From Chrysomallon squamiferum (Eukaryota > Mollusca > Gastropoda > Neomphalida > Peltospiridae), in assembly GCA_012295275.1 (NCBI GenBank), contig CM022670.1, forward strand, positions 8,770,506 through 8,834,505: DNA of 64,000 nucleotides, given 5' to 3'. The translations under genes were made by a program, and so were the position numbers. The notes beneath the pieces are model-generated. The model did not search any database. It was not told the origin of the DNA and saw only the letters and a program-made list of their open reading frames with translations. This document shows positions 1 to 14,600 of this stretch, in pieces (the first letter of the stretch is position 1; every line of letters begins with the position of its first letter).

Positions 1-400
1 GCACAGAATAACACTAACTGGGCTTGGATTGATAAAACCCCGTACAACAAAACTGCTGCGTAAGTAACCTAACGGTATCTCCCCATTTGTTATACATGTT
101 TATATTCACATTTATTTACTTATTTATTTATTTATTTTTACTTACTTACTTACTTGCTTGTTTACTTATTTATTTATTTAATTATTTATGTTATTTTATT
201 ATTATTATTATTTTTTTTTTTTAAGTGTTAATGATATGACAATAAGAAATATCACACATGTACGGTGTACTGGATTCAAAACAGAGGTACATTATATATT
301 GTTCAGCCAAACCAACTGTAGGTACAGGTTTGATCTTGTTAAGCTTGCTATTTTCAGTCATAGTTAAACAAGGATAATGTACTAATACTTTGTCAATATG

Positions 401-432
<32 letters not shown>

Positions 433-593
433 ATTTCAGACACTGGATGAATAACCGTGAACAGAAGCCAAATTCAAACCAGGTCCGGTATATGCACATT
501 GTGCGTACATGTACAGCTACCGGCCATACGCGGGCAAGATTCAGATGACCAATTGTAGGAGTAGCTATGCCACAATCTGCAAACGTTCAGCAG
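1..593 (+). CDS. Exons 1-2: C-terminal half of CTLD1 (apparent frameshift in exon 2)
   Basis: Exon 1 (1-59) enters from outside the window in frame 1 and ends at GTAAGT. Exon 2 (440-593) follows TTTCAG. Together they give the late part of a CTLD, with NWAWID, then HWMNN and a KPN triplet where EPN usually sits. The phase from exon 1 runs into TGA within exon 2. The expected end (CAYM, then TNC and ATICK) is in another frame, starting near base 500. A one-base deletion around 482-505 restores the domain. No WND motif is visible, so sugar binding by the canonical site is doubtful. Confidence 0.8.
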
Positions 594-1690
594 GTAAAAA
601 GTATTATTTTAATTCAGTAACAGTGTGCGGATTTAAAATAATTACAGGAATATTTTCTATATTTAGATGTTCCATTCATATCACAGGTTTTTCGTTAATA
701 CATTTTAGATATTGTATACAAATTAATTCTTTGGATTATTTCATATATATTGCTATTTAAAAAATATATTTTGTAGTTGTAGTCCATGTTAAAAAAAACT
801 ACCCTGTGTTTTGGATACTGCTTATGGTTGTTTATCACAACGCCGTTGTCCTTTTTTAAAAACCTTTTGGGTAAATCATACAAAAGACGTCTTAATCCAA
901 ATTGGCTTATTTCCTTTTACTGACTGATGATCGAAGGCCATAACATCTGTCATCATGTTTCTGGGAAGGTGCATATAAACAAATCCTTTGCTATCAATCA
1001 ATAAGAGTAACCACGACCTATTGGAAGCTGTGTTCTTCTTTCTAATCATTCCCATTGCACAAAGAGAATCATGCACGATACTGTATAACTTTCAGTAACA
1101 GTCATTCATTTCATTCCAGATACTTATGACCTATGCAATGGCGACGACGGGTGGATTGATGTCGATGGTAAATGTTTCAAGTTGTTTGATGATAAGGCGA
1201 CCTGGGACGATGCTAGGTCCATATGTAGAAGAAACAATGGTGATCTCTATGCTCCGCAAAGTCAAACACAGATAATGATGTACGGGGATATGGTAGACTG
1301 TAAGATCAACGCCAACAATTTATGGACAGGCTTCTCAGATAGGGTAATTTGTATCTTACATTTAGACTGTTTCGTTTGCCTTGTTTTGTCTGTTATGATT
1401 TTAATTTTTATAACTTATTTCTTGCCTTTTTGTATCTATTACTGACTGATTTTGCATCTGTATTTTGGATATTTATGTTCTACAATAATTTAGGAGAGAT
1501 TATATTTAAATTCTTTGTTCATTATTATTATTATTAATTTTGTTTCTAATTTGAAACCGATTGCATCATAAAAATATCCATTATTGTAATGATGACTATC
1601 TTGTTCATCATTAATATTATTATACAAAACATGACCATTGTATGTAACTCTCTCTCTGCCTCTCCCTCACACACACACACACACACACAC

Positions 1691-1755
<65 letters not shown>

Positions 1756-4700
1756 ATAGACATTCTTTATTTATATTTGTACCTACCTTTATCTGTGCAC
1801 CAAAAGTAGTTATTAGTGTATCTACTGTTTGTGACCGTTAAAACTATGTATCTAATAAGTAACTGATTGTAATATTCTCTTGTGTTGTGACTATAATGAT
1901 AAAAAAACTAAACATATACGAATAAAATAAAACGTAAATGTACATAATATTTTAAATCTTTTTCTTTTAAAAGAAATTAATACGTGATATAGAAAGGCTA
2001 ATCGAATGATCTTATTTCGTATTTCAGGCTCGACCTGGCGTCTTCCTGAATACAACTAACCAACCGATGCGATACATGGCTTTTGCGCCGTATTATCCTC
2101 GCATTCCGTAGGTATTAAACAACAACACCAGCTAAGAAATCCCAGCAAAATGAACATCAGTGCTTCCTCAAAAACCCACTACAACAAAAAAACAACAACA
2201 AACAAAATCGATAAATAAAAAAATAAAAAAAAAAATCGCTCGAAAAAACCTCTTAAAACTGATTGCTTATATCCATTGTTAAATAGGCAGTATTTAAAAA
2301 TGCATACCAATGACGGATAAATAAATGATTAAAACATATTTAAAACAACTTAAAATGACTCAAGACATCAGTACTATTAGTAGGCTATATTACAAAGGAT
2401 AAACAAATAATATAAATAAATAAATAATACTATAATGAAAAAAATAATTGTTATTGAGGTTTAAAAGGTTTTGTGATTTTGATACACTCCATTTTTGACT
2501 GATTTTTATCCTTAATTCATCTTTATCTCTCTGTACTTCTGACTTAATTGCCAATATATAGATATATATGTCTATTGTATAAAAACATATATAACATGAT
2601 ATTCCTAGTATATTTTCATACAAGTATAATTACCTGTATATTCGAAGTTAAATGTTATTTTAACTAAACAGTGTACGAGGAAATTCCTGTTTAATGGCTG
2701 TTCCAACATACAACTTTTATTTTGCCGGAGAAGTTTGTTCAGTGGAACATAAATTCGTCTGTGTAAAACCATATGGTAAGAATTTAAAAAGAAAAGATAA
2801 GTTGTTTTTATCTGTCAACTTTTATCTATATATTTATTGCTATCTGTGTGTATATTTGTTTATCATCATCATTTTTATTATCGTTATTGTTATTATTATT
2901 CTCATATTTATTTATTATACTTATTGTATTTGTATATCACTATTAAACAATAAAAATATAACTAAAAATATAAATGTAATTTTATAATCATATATATGTT
3001 GTTTATCTATCAAATTCACTCATACTTCTATGATTATATGAATAATTTCTCCCACTCTCTCAAAATTATTTTTAATATATTTTTTTCATAAAGGTACATG
3101 TCCTAGTGGATGGTTAACTAACGGAGATCGGTGTTATCAAGTTCATGACACACCAGAAGTTAAAGACACATGGTTCAGTGCTAACAGATATTGTATCAGC
3201 CAGGGTTCACGGTTACTGACCATAAAAAAGTAGGTTACTACTGACATTTAACTACTTACTATGGAGAAAAACATGACCTTATCAATTTTCATGCTGTTCA
3301 TAATTTTGTAATTTTTTCCTTCCTTTCTTTGCAATGCAAAACAGGCTGCAGTAATTTATTTATTTATTTATTTATTTATTTATTATTGTTGTTGGTTTAA
3401 AATTACAACTTTTATTACTACATATTAACGGAAGTGGGTTGCCTTCAATTTCCTCCTTTAGGGAGCATATTTCTCGTTAAAAAAAAATGAAACGTCAGTC
3501 CTGACTTTTTTTTTTTCTTCTTGTGTCCATATAGCTTACCATCACATTAAAACGTATATTATTAGCAAGATATCAAGTTGTATGAATAATAATGCAGCTA
3601 TGATTGTAAGTAAATGCTTTTGATTTTATAGGGAATAAATATTTGTAAAATAATTTTTCACTTTAACAAATAGCAGCAGATATAACTATTTTTTATTTAT
3701 TTTGAAACAAATTTGTAATGTTTATATGTTTAGTATTTGAAATTTTTAACGTTCCACTTTTAATATTTTAAAGTTGTTTATTCATATATTTGTCAACAGC
3801 AGTGTGACAGAAGCATTCATAACGCGTATATTGCACGATCGCCATATTTCAAGTGCCTGGTTGGGATATTCTGGTATGTTTTTAAACAGATATCATTAAT
3901 GATTTGAAGTGATTGTTAATTTATGTTTAATCATTCTTTCAAAAGCAGTAACAACATCATCACCTCCACACGAACAACAACAACTATTATAACAGATTTT
4001 AAATGATTAAAAACGTTTGACGGCAATAATGAATAAAAAAATTAGTAACATACAACAGAAACAACAATTCAACATCATCATCAACAACAACAACTATAAT
4101 AATATTATTATTATTTAAATAAACCCAATAAAAAAATAAAACAAATAAAAAATCTGTATTTATACCTATTATATTTTGAATATGATTTAATTGTTGTTGT
4201 TTTTTTTCATTCATAGACCAAAAACAAAATGATGTTCTGACATGGACTGATGGTGTAGTCGTGAATTCTTCATACACAGACTGGGACAACACATTTCCAA
4301 ATCTTCATGCAAACAGATCAGATTGTGGAATTATAAAACCAGGTAAGAAACAAACAATCAGACAATAAACAAACAATAAACAAACAAACAATATATAAAC
4401 AAACAAACAAATAAATAAATAAATAAATAACAACAGTATCACTAACAATGCAAAAATAATAACAGTTCCAAAAAATGAACTGTCCTGTCTTTGATATTAT
4501 TTTTGTCTTTGGACATATGCTTATTGTGCTGTTGATTGTTATCTTAAATCTGTACATCCACTGTCCAATTTGCCTAACATCCCAAAGGTTTCTTTTTTCA
4601 TAAAAAATACAACCAAAAAATGCAAATAACCCACTCTAATAAATGTAGAAAGCTATATATATATATATCTATGTATTTTTACATTATGGTTCATTGTTTA

Positions 4701-7700
4701 ATGAGCTGCAAACTTTATTATCAGTTGTTTAGGTATTTCTTTTTTTCAAAATTACCAAAGTAGGAAATTAAAAAAAAAATTCTGTTTTTATTTTTTAATT
4801 TAATTTTAGGTGCACATGAAGCACTGTGGTCAAATGGTTATTGTTATCACCTGTATGCATTCATCTGTGAAATTTCCATACATCAGACACACCTCAATTC
4901 AACACCTCAACCACGTAAGTGTATTATTAGAACAACCATCAGCAACCAGTCTAACATTGTTTCCTTGAAATGGTTGAGACAGTAACCACACTCACTGAAA
5001 TTATTCAGTTTATATTTATATGTGTGTGTCTTTGTATGTATGGGTGTGTGTCTCTGTGTTTAAAAAAAAAAAATGAACAAACACTGAAGAAAAAGGATAT
5101 TCTTCATATCAAGTGATAACATTTTTCTTTCTTCTGACAGCTTCTCAGTATTTGAAATGTAATCCTGGCTGGTTTTTACGAGGCACCAGTTGTTACCGTG
5201 TTGGTCCTTTCATGAACTGGACTGACGCAAGGTCCAACTGTACAGGTGATGGGGCTGACCTCACAACAGTGACAGATGAATTTGAAAATTCACTGCTCAG
5301 TGAGTATTTCTAGAATTTAAAAGTCACAAAATAAAGAACAACAAATAATATATAGGCTTTGAAGTGACAGGTTGATTTGAAATGAAAAATTGTGTAATTA
5401 AAATTATTTTTGAAAACTGGTATTAGAAGTTGTCCCACAATCCTTGCCCCTCCCCCCCCCAAAATAATAATGTAAAGTAAAATTAAATTGAATTAAATAA
5501 ATTAATTTTTAAAAATTATAAAAAGAAAGATTGATTTAACTATTTTAGATACAGTTTTTTTATATCTCTCTCTGCCTCTCCCTCTCCCTCTATGTATCTA
5601 CATTAGATATTACCTTTGTTTGTGTCTGTATATCTGTAGATATATAGCTACAAAGACATGTATTTTTGAACAATTTCAGTTCATTATTTGGACGCAACAG
5701 ACAGTGCATGGATAGGATTAAAACGAGACAAGACAATCACACCAAGTCAGTTTTTCTGGGTAGATAACAACAAAGTATGTTGATGTAATATAAATATATG
5801 TTTTACTTAGAGAGTATTTTGATAGTGCAAAGAAAGAGCTAGAATATTTGTTATTTACTTTCATGTCATAATTTTGGTTTTACTTAGAACCAGCCTTTGC
5901 AACTAACAAATTATTACATATTAACAGTTATAACAATCTAACAAATTACAAGAGATACATTAGGCAGTGTAAAGTCTACCAAATTCACACTTTTTATGAT
6001 ATCAAATGTAATAAAGAACATACCCAAAGCAAAGAAAAACCCCAAAATATTAGTTAGTTACAGTGTCTTTGCATAATTTGTATTATGTAAAATGTAAAAA
6101 TGGGTGCCTCTGTACATCTACTCAGGCTTGTTATTTTGCAATCACACTTTTTTTTTTTGCTAGTAAATAAACAAAAACAAAGAACTAAACAAAATTTCTG
6201 AACATTTTTCAAAGATTATTCATACCATCAGTAGGAAGAATGGAAATTATTATGGCTGTTATAAAAAACTATAGAAAAAATACAGAAATGAAAGCAAGAA
6301 TAGTAACTTCACTAACAATAAAAGAAATCTTTTTAAAATATATATATATATGTATGAACATATTTTTTTATTAAGGTGCTGTTCTTTTAAAATCTTCAGC
6401 AATTTTATTTCTAACAGATTACATTTTCAAACTTTTTCCCATTTGAACCAAGAGATGCTAATTCAGGTTTTGACTGTGTTGAGATGCTCATCAGATCGAC
6501 TCCTTTCCCTGGCTCCTGGAATGACAACAAATGTTCACTACTGAGACCTTTTGTCTGCAAAACTAAACCAAGTGAGTGGAAAAAACTTTATTTCATGGAT
6601 TTTACTGAGCCAGAAATACATCAAAAATAATTATTTTTAATTTTGTGAGCTATTAAGTATATATTGTGTTTTATAATAACACTGGAATGAAAAAAAAAAA
6701 AAAAAGCCACCAATCTTGTGGGTTTCTTCTATGGGTATTGTTAGCCAGGACTGGAAGAATGCCAGCCTTCTCAATTATTGTTAAGATTTCTAGATATTAC
6801 AGACAATTTGTTTATCACCAGTCTGCAATAGTACAGTTACAGCCATTAGTGACACTCAAATTATTACCAGCAGCTACAGCATCCTCATTATAATCAGCTT
6901 TGTCAAGAATATCATGACATCATCAACACTATCAATGAACAGATCAGTATCAGCATAAACATCAGTCATGACTGTATCATAACTTTCAGTGACAGTAAGA
7001 TTTTCTATCATCAGTAAAGTCATCATCATTAATCACAGTAGTAATAATGTAATTGTTACCAACAATAACAAAATCATCACAAGAACATTATCATTGACAA
7101 CAACATCATTACAACCATCATTAATAACACAACACCAGCAACAGCAGAAGCATCAAACTTGTATTTTCTTTTATAAGTGTGAGATGTGTTTTGTATATTT
7201 GTGTTCATGAGTTGTTTTTATTTTCCTTTTTACCTTTATTGTTTTAAAACTTTTTTTTTAAATTTAAATTTTTTTTTTTTTTTCCAGTTGGTGCAACTCC
7301 AAATCCATCTGCACCTCCTACTGGTAAGATTTTTTTTTTTTTTTTTTATGGTAGTTGCCACTGACTTCAAATTTATTTATTTTGGGAACAGTAGACAACA
7401 AAAAATCTACATCAAAAATCTATTATATCTGTTCACACAAACACATACACACACACACAAACATTAAATTCAGATTATTGATTCCTCATATATAAAAATA
7501 ACTGTGTTTTATTCAGATTCATCATTAATTCATCAAATATAAAAATAACTGTTTTTTATTCAGATTCATCATTAATTCATCAAATACAAAAATAATTCTG
7601 TTTTGTTCAGATTCATCATTAAGTTATCATGCATAACACATCATTATGTTTTATTCAGTGCCCTGGTCATACAGGTGTGGACCTGACTGGGTTTTCGACA

Positions 7701-8582
7701 GCTCAATGGGAACCTGCTACAAAGTGATGACAGCTGACAGACTGACCTGGACTGAGGCACGGGCTGATTGTCGAAGACGAGGGTCAGATCTTGTCAGCAT
7801 AGACGGGCCAAGAGAACATCTCAGAGTTGAAGGTAAAAGAAGAAAGAAATTTTATACTTAACTATGTACATTTAACACATTTATTTAACTATATACATGC
7901 ACACAACGTATTTAATTATGTACACATACAATATATTATTTAACTCTGCACTCACACATGAGGTTAGGGGCCATACAGAAAACAAAAGAAGGAACTACTG
8001 CCTTTAAATAACAGGTTAATATTTTTTTTCATTAGGAGCTAGGGATCTTTTAAATATATTTTCTCATAGATTGAAAAGCACTGATTTTATATTTATCTGA
8101 ATTACTTTACTCTAGTTACTTAAAGACTAATATAAAATGATTTATTTAAAGTTTTCATTACATGCTTTGTGAAATGACAATTTTAATAATTTTATACACA
8201 TCCTTTATAGCTGCTATTTACAAAAGCCGGAATGGAGCTGATCAAAATAACTTTTGGATTGGAGCTAATGACCAATCAAAAGAAGGCGGCTGGGAGTGGA
8301 GTGATGGGTGGCCATTTCGATACCTTCGCTGGCACAAAGGTTTGTATTCCTAATTATATCTGACATAGCACCTGACATATCTAAGTGTTATTATTTTTTT
8401 TGTGATACTATTTTTAATTATCATTTTTTTTTTAATGTAAAGCCATTCAAACAATACAGTACAGATGTACTATGCAGAGACACCATAATGGAAATTACCC
8501 TGTAATTGAGTGTGATAATTTGTTTTCTCAGGATTATATTCTAATTATTGTGCTGTTTTTCCCTCATTATTATTAGTAGTTT

Positions 8583-8635
<53 letters not shown>

Positions 8636-8668
8636 CTTCTTCTTCTTCTTCTTCTTCTTCTTCTTCTT

Positions 8669-8699
<31 letters not shown>

Positions 8700-11600
8700 T
8701 TCTTGTTATTATTAGTATATTATTGTTACTGTTTTTTATTATTATTATTTTTGTGTTGTGTTGTTGTTGTTGTTATTATTATTGTTTTTATTATTACTAT
8801 TATTGTCACTGTGAAGGACAACCTAATGATGCACAGTCAGGTGAGGACTGTGGAGAAATGGTGTCAGTCTGGAACTTTGAGTGGAATGACAGAAACTGCA
8901 ATGATAAGAATGCTTGGATCTGCAAAAAATTAGGTAATAATATCATATGACATCATATCAGAACATGAGGTCTTTCTTTTTATTTGTTTCTTTGTGAAGG
9001 TTTTCTTTTTATTATAGGACACACACACACACACACACACACAAACATACACACACACACACACAGATATATACACAATGCACACATGTACATACTACCA
9101 CACTTATAAACATAAATGTAAACACACACACACACACACACACACATCTCCTGGCTGGCATTAATTGATAAGAGTATTCGTGAACCACGTGAAACCATTT
9201 CAAAATCATCAATACACTAATATTAAAACATAATTAAACTTACATTTGTGCCATTTGTATGTAACATTTTATAGTGTTCTATCATATAACTGTGTTAAGA
9301 ATTTGTTTTGTGTTCTGCAGCTTTACCACCAAGCACTGTTTCACCAGTTACCATGGCATCAACAGTTTCAACAGGTATAAAGTTCAGACACTTGTGACTG
9401 TTTTAATTGTCAATCATGTCCAATTTTTGTTAAGTTACAAGCTATCACAACAAAATAATCTGCCACTAAGTGTGCTTGTAGACTTGAAAAACAAAAACAA
9501 GTAAAAAGCCAACAGCAAACATCCATTATACTCTTAATATATGGCAAGTTTACAATAATAAACTCTGTGTTTTCATATCAGAAAAAATATCATCTTCAAG
9601 ACATTCTCACAAATGTGTTATTTTACTGACAAACTTTTTCTTAGGAAAGACTGGCCACCAGTTTTTGAAAACACACAAATATATTGTGTTACAGGTATTT
9701 TTAGGCTACACTTTATTACTAATATTGCTGGATTATAGTTGTCCTTATTATTTCTATCTATTGCAGTATTGTATTTTATTTTTAATTTAAAATGTTTGTG
9801 TTTTTGGTTGTTGTTTTTTTAGACAGGTATAATTTTGAAATTGTGCTCAGTGAATTATTACATATGCTGTAATCAGTGAATTAATTAACAGGTCACTGCA
9901 GAATGGAAGCTATGATATCAGGTGTGTACAGTTTACCTGACAAAGGTAATGCTCTGACCTCAAGTTCATACAGGGATAATTCTCACAAAGCTGTCAATTC
10001 CAGACTGTATGCAGGAAATACAGGTAATCCACTCACTGTTTCTGTCAAAGTAAATTTATTGTGAATGGTTGGATCCAGTTCTGTTTTTAAATTCAGCCCT
10101 GCCTTTCAAAAAATACATTTTGAATTTTTTTTTATATCCATAAAAGCATAATGTCAATCAATAATTGATGGTGTTTGTTTATTTAGGTTTCAGTTTTTAC
10201 ATATAACGAACATATTGTTTTCTTTTTAAATTTATTTCGATTTAATATACAATGAAAGTCATCCTTCTCTTTGAGAAACAGCAATTTTTAAATTTTTTTC
10301 TTAAATACTTTCAACAAAAATTATTTTATGGTTTATTCACATTGAATTAAAAAGCATTCATAAAGTGAAACAGCATATTTTCAACACTACTTTTGTAAAC
10401 TGCAATCATTAACTGGGTGAAGTAGATTATTTATATTAGTACCTCGTTTTTGCAGGAGCATGGTCAGCTAAAAGCACAGCGGTAGGAAAAGAATGGATTG
10501 CTGCTACTTTCTACAACATCATCATCATCCACGGTGTCATTGTGGCAGGTCGTGCAGACACCTTTGAATGGGTGTCGGCTTTTAAACTGCAGTATCAGTA
10601 TGATTATTATTCCAGCTGGTACTGGTATGAAGATCCCCCTGGTACACCAAAGGTACTTTCTTTTATGTATGCAGGTATGTATGTATGTATGTGCATTTTT
10701 GTATACAAGTACATGTCTGTGTCTGGTATCTGTGTCTAGGTATATGTATGAATGTGTACAAGTGTATGTGTATGTGTGAATGTGTACGAGTGTATGTGTA
10801 TGTGTGTTTATGTCTGGATTAGTGATGTGGATTTACTTGCTTGTATATCTGAGTTGCTTGGAATGTTACAATAGAATTGCTCAGTATTGCTCAGTTTATT
10901 TTTTCACATACTGTAGATTGTTAGTAAAACCTCAGGGTAAATTCCTAAATATCCATGTATGTATGTATATAAGCTAAGAGCACCTTGTCATTGCTTTACA
11001 AAAATACAGGTGTTCCAGGGAAATTCAGATGCAGAACACAGCACAACTGTCATGTTCAGTTTCCCAATTGAGGCAAAGACTTTACGACTTGTACCAACAC
11101 AGTATCACACAGGTATTTCTCTCAGATGGGAAATTCTTGGCTGTGTTGAAGGTATGTAATAATCACAGAGGCTTGCTTCATCGCAGTACACTGTCCACAG
11201 ATGACAATCATAAATACTGATAACTGTAAATAACAATTGGGATTTGTGAAGTTAAACAAGAAAGAAAAACAAATAAAAGTTTTTTTGTTGCTTTTTTTTT
11301 ACTTTGAAATTCATAAATAAAATATGACATGGCTATTTCCTAACTAATTATTCATACATATAATGTAAACATTATTACTCCAGAGCATGAATGATTTAAG
11401 TGCCAGATTTTCTGCTATATTCTGTATTAAGATATAATAATTATGGATATTTGCAGAGGATTGTATGGCAGAGTATGGTATCAGTGGTCCCCTATTTGTT
11501 GACAAGACTGCCTTTCAAGCATCATCAACATTAGACACTCAGCACAGTGCTTCGTATGCCAGCCTCAACCCTTTAGCACCGACACTTAACCCTCAACATC

Positions 11601-14600
11601 CCAGTACTGTGAATTTTACACTGTCCTGTTGGAAACCCAAACCAAGTGATTCAGTTCCATGGATTCAAGTGAATCTTGGTTCTGTGAAGGTTATCAGAGG
11701 CATAACAACCCGTGGTCAACCCGTTTGCCTCAGAATGGGTTTCAAAATTTAAACTCAGTTACAAAGTGGAAGATGGGTCAAATTCCTATACTTACTATCA
11801 GGAGCCGTATGGAACAGTGAAGGTAAAGATTTTGTTTGGCAAATGTTAACAATATTTTTATTTGATTTAAAAGCTATTTTTAAGATTGCTTCTATTGTAC
11901 TTTATTTTGAAGAATAACATTTTTTTTTTAATATTATAGAAACTTTTGACAAAAAGACATATATGTGTTGTTTGTCAGAAGTCTGATTTTCTGTAATGTA
12001 TTATTCATAAATGAGATATTTAAAAAAAAACAAAAAAAACATCCATCCTGACATCCAATTATATAAACCCTTAAAAACAGTTTTATAAATGTACATATCC
12101 ATTAGTCCTTATATACAGACCTAAACACAGACAAATCCCAACATTCATACATAATTACATTACACATACACATACAAGCACACATGCATTTATACAAACA
12201 TATACATATACACAAATACATACAACTAAAACTATATCCACATTAAAAACAGACATATATATATATTCACAAACATACACACACATGTACACATGATCAC
12301 ATAATCTTTCCTTTTTAATTAATATTTTTGTCTTCAAAGAAAATCTATATACACAGATACATACAACTACAAATATATACACATACAAACACACATACAT
12401 ATTCACAAACAAACACATATGTGTACATACGATCACATAATCTTTCCGTTTTACTGATTATTTTTATCTTGTAAGAAAATCTCACCACTCTTTAAACCAG
12501 ATATTCAGTGGTAACAGTGACAGTAACACATCAGTGACATCATATCTGAAATCACACATCAAAGCACAGCTGGTCAGAGTAGTAGTAGTCTCATCACCAC
12601 AGACAGCTGCCTTGAGGTTTGATCTGCTTGTCTGTCCTATCAGTAAGTCAGTTACACTGTAACGAATTAATGTCCAAATAGCTCAGCAGTGTTTCATTAT
12701 TAATAGATAGATGATGTGATAGACTTTTTTTTAGGAATTGGTATAGTTCCTGAAGTAAATAACTGCAGTTATTTTGTTTAAGTTTCAGCACACCAGCATA
12801 TTTGGATCTTGGGATCAAATTTATTTTCAGGCAATTTTGTGAAATGGCATTCTCCTCTGTGTTACCAACTGTTGAATTGTCTGTTATGTTTTTACTTGTT
12901 AAACCTATTTATGTTTTCTAACTGTGGAAGATTTGATTTTGTAAACAAATTGGATGATATCTGGTCAATACTTCACTGATTATAAATCAAAATATTAATT
13001 AAATTTATTTAACTAAAGATTAAAGTTCTCTAAAATTAAATGTTTGTCTATGATGCTCTGAGGTATTCTAAAGAAGATGTTTATTGCTCAGCATTTTAAT
13101 TTATTTCAGTTATTGTAATTATCATTAAATTACCTTTACAATCCCCCATTCCAGGCAGTGCTTGTTTATCAAATGCTACATTTTGCAAAAATAAACAATT
13201 ACTACTAAAAAAAAACATTTCCATAATAGTAAAAATAATGAATATTCCAAATCATAAAACAGTATTTGAGAGGTGAGTTGTTCTTTTCTACACTGACCTA
13301 AACAATAACTAGATATTTATTTCTTCTGCAGAATGTAGAAATATAGCACTCATAAATCTCCATTTTGATTTATTAATTAGTAACATATTAACAAATGATT
13401 ACTATCTTATATTGTAAAACAATTTTCTATTCTGTTTCTAACAATAACTATATATTTCTTTAGCAGAATGTAGAAAGATTTTATTCAGAACTCTCCATTT
13501 TGCTTTATTTGAATCATAATTATCAGTATATTAAAAAATAAATTTGATTCTACATAATAAAATAGTATTGTGGTCAACTTAATAATAAAATACACTTTTC
13601 TTCTATGTACAGCATGTTGAGATACTCCACTCATACCTTTCCATTTTGCTTTATTTTAATCATCATATTTATAAATATTAATTTTTCTAGTAGTTTATAA
13701 AATAAACCAGTCTAAACAATAACTGGATATTCCCTTTCTTCTTCAGTATGTCAAGAAATTCTTTATTTAAATCATCATAATTATGAGCTTATTATAAAAC
13801 ATGCTTAGATGTTCTATTTCTGATTCAGACAATAACTGTATGTAACAGATATTCCTTTCAATCTTTGCAGCATGTCGAGAGATTCCGCTCATCAGTGGAC
13901 CTCACCCAATACCAGACACTCAGCTCAACGCTTCGTCCTACCTCAACAGTGAACACGGTGTTGCCAGATCCAGACTCAACCTGCCACCACATGGTGACTA
14001 CGCTGGTGCCTGGGAAGCTGAGTACATGAAGTCACCTCAGTATATCCAGGTACTACAAGTCTTGTGTGTTAGAATACAAGCTGTGGCATAATGACTTCTA
14101 TTTCTCATTTCGTCCAGTTACTGATTCGTCCACAGTCTTGGTTTGTGTTCTGCTGTCTTTGGGGATGGTTTAGATAAAAGATCACCTGCTACATTGATTA
14201 ATAGTGTATGATTGGAACAAAAGTTCACAGACTTATTTAAGTCAAACTGAAAGGCAGTATTTAGACAGTAGTACATAGATTTATTCATATTAGCCTTTTT
14301 GTTCACCTCAGAATATGTAAATATATCATATATTTCAGTTATGTGTGGAATGAAATTGTCAGCTCAAATGCTACATATTGAAAAAATGCTATAAACTTTT
14401 GTTCCAGCACAATATATTATGAAGTAATGACAACAGACTTCCTGTCTCACTGTGTCATTTTACATAAACTGTATGTCTGACACCATTATAACTTTTATGA
14501 ATAAAATATACTGAAGAATCAATAAACAGAAATATTTGTTTTGTTATTCTAATGGTTTGGTGTAAAAACAGTCACTGTTGTTTAATGCAGGCTGATCTTG

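Noticed and set aside
8583-8933. Leu/Phe-rich 116-codon frame that looks like a membrane segment
   Set aside because: It is translation of (GTT)n(CTT)n in a frame other than that of CTLD5 exon 16.
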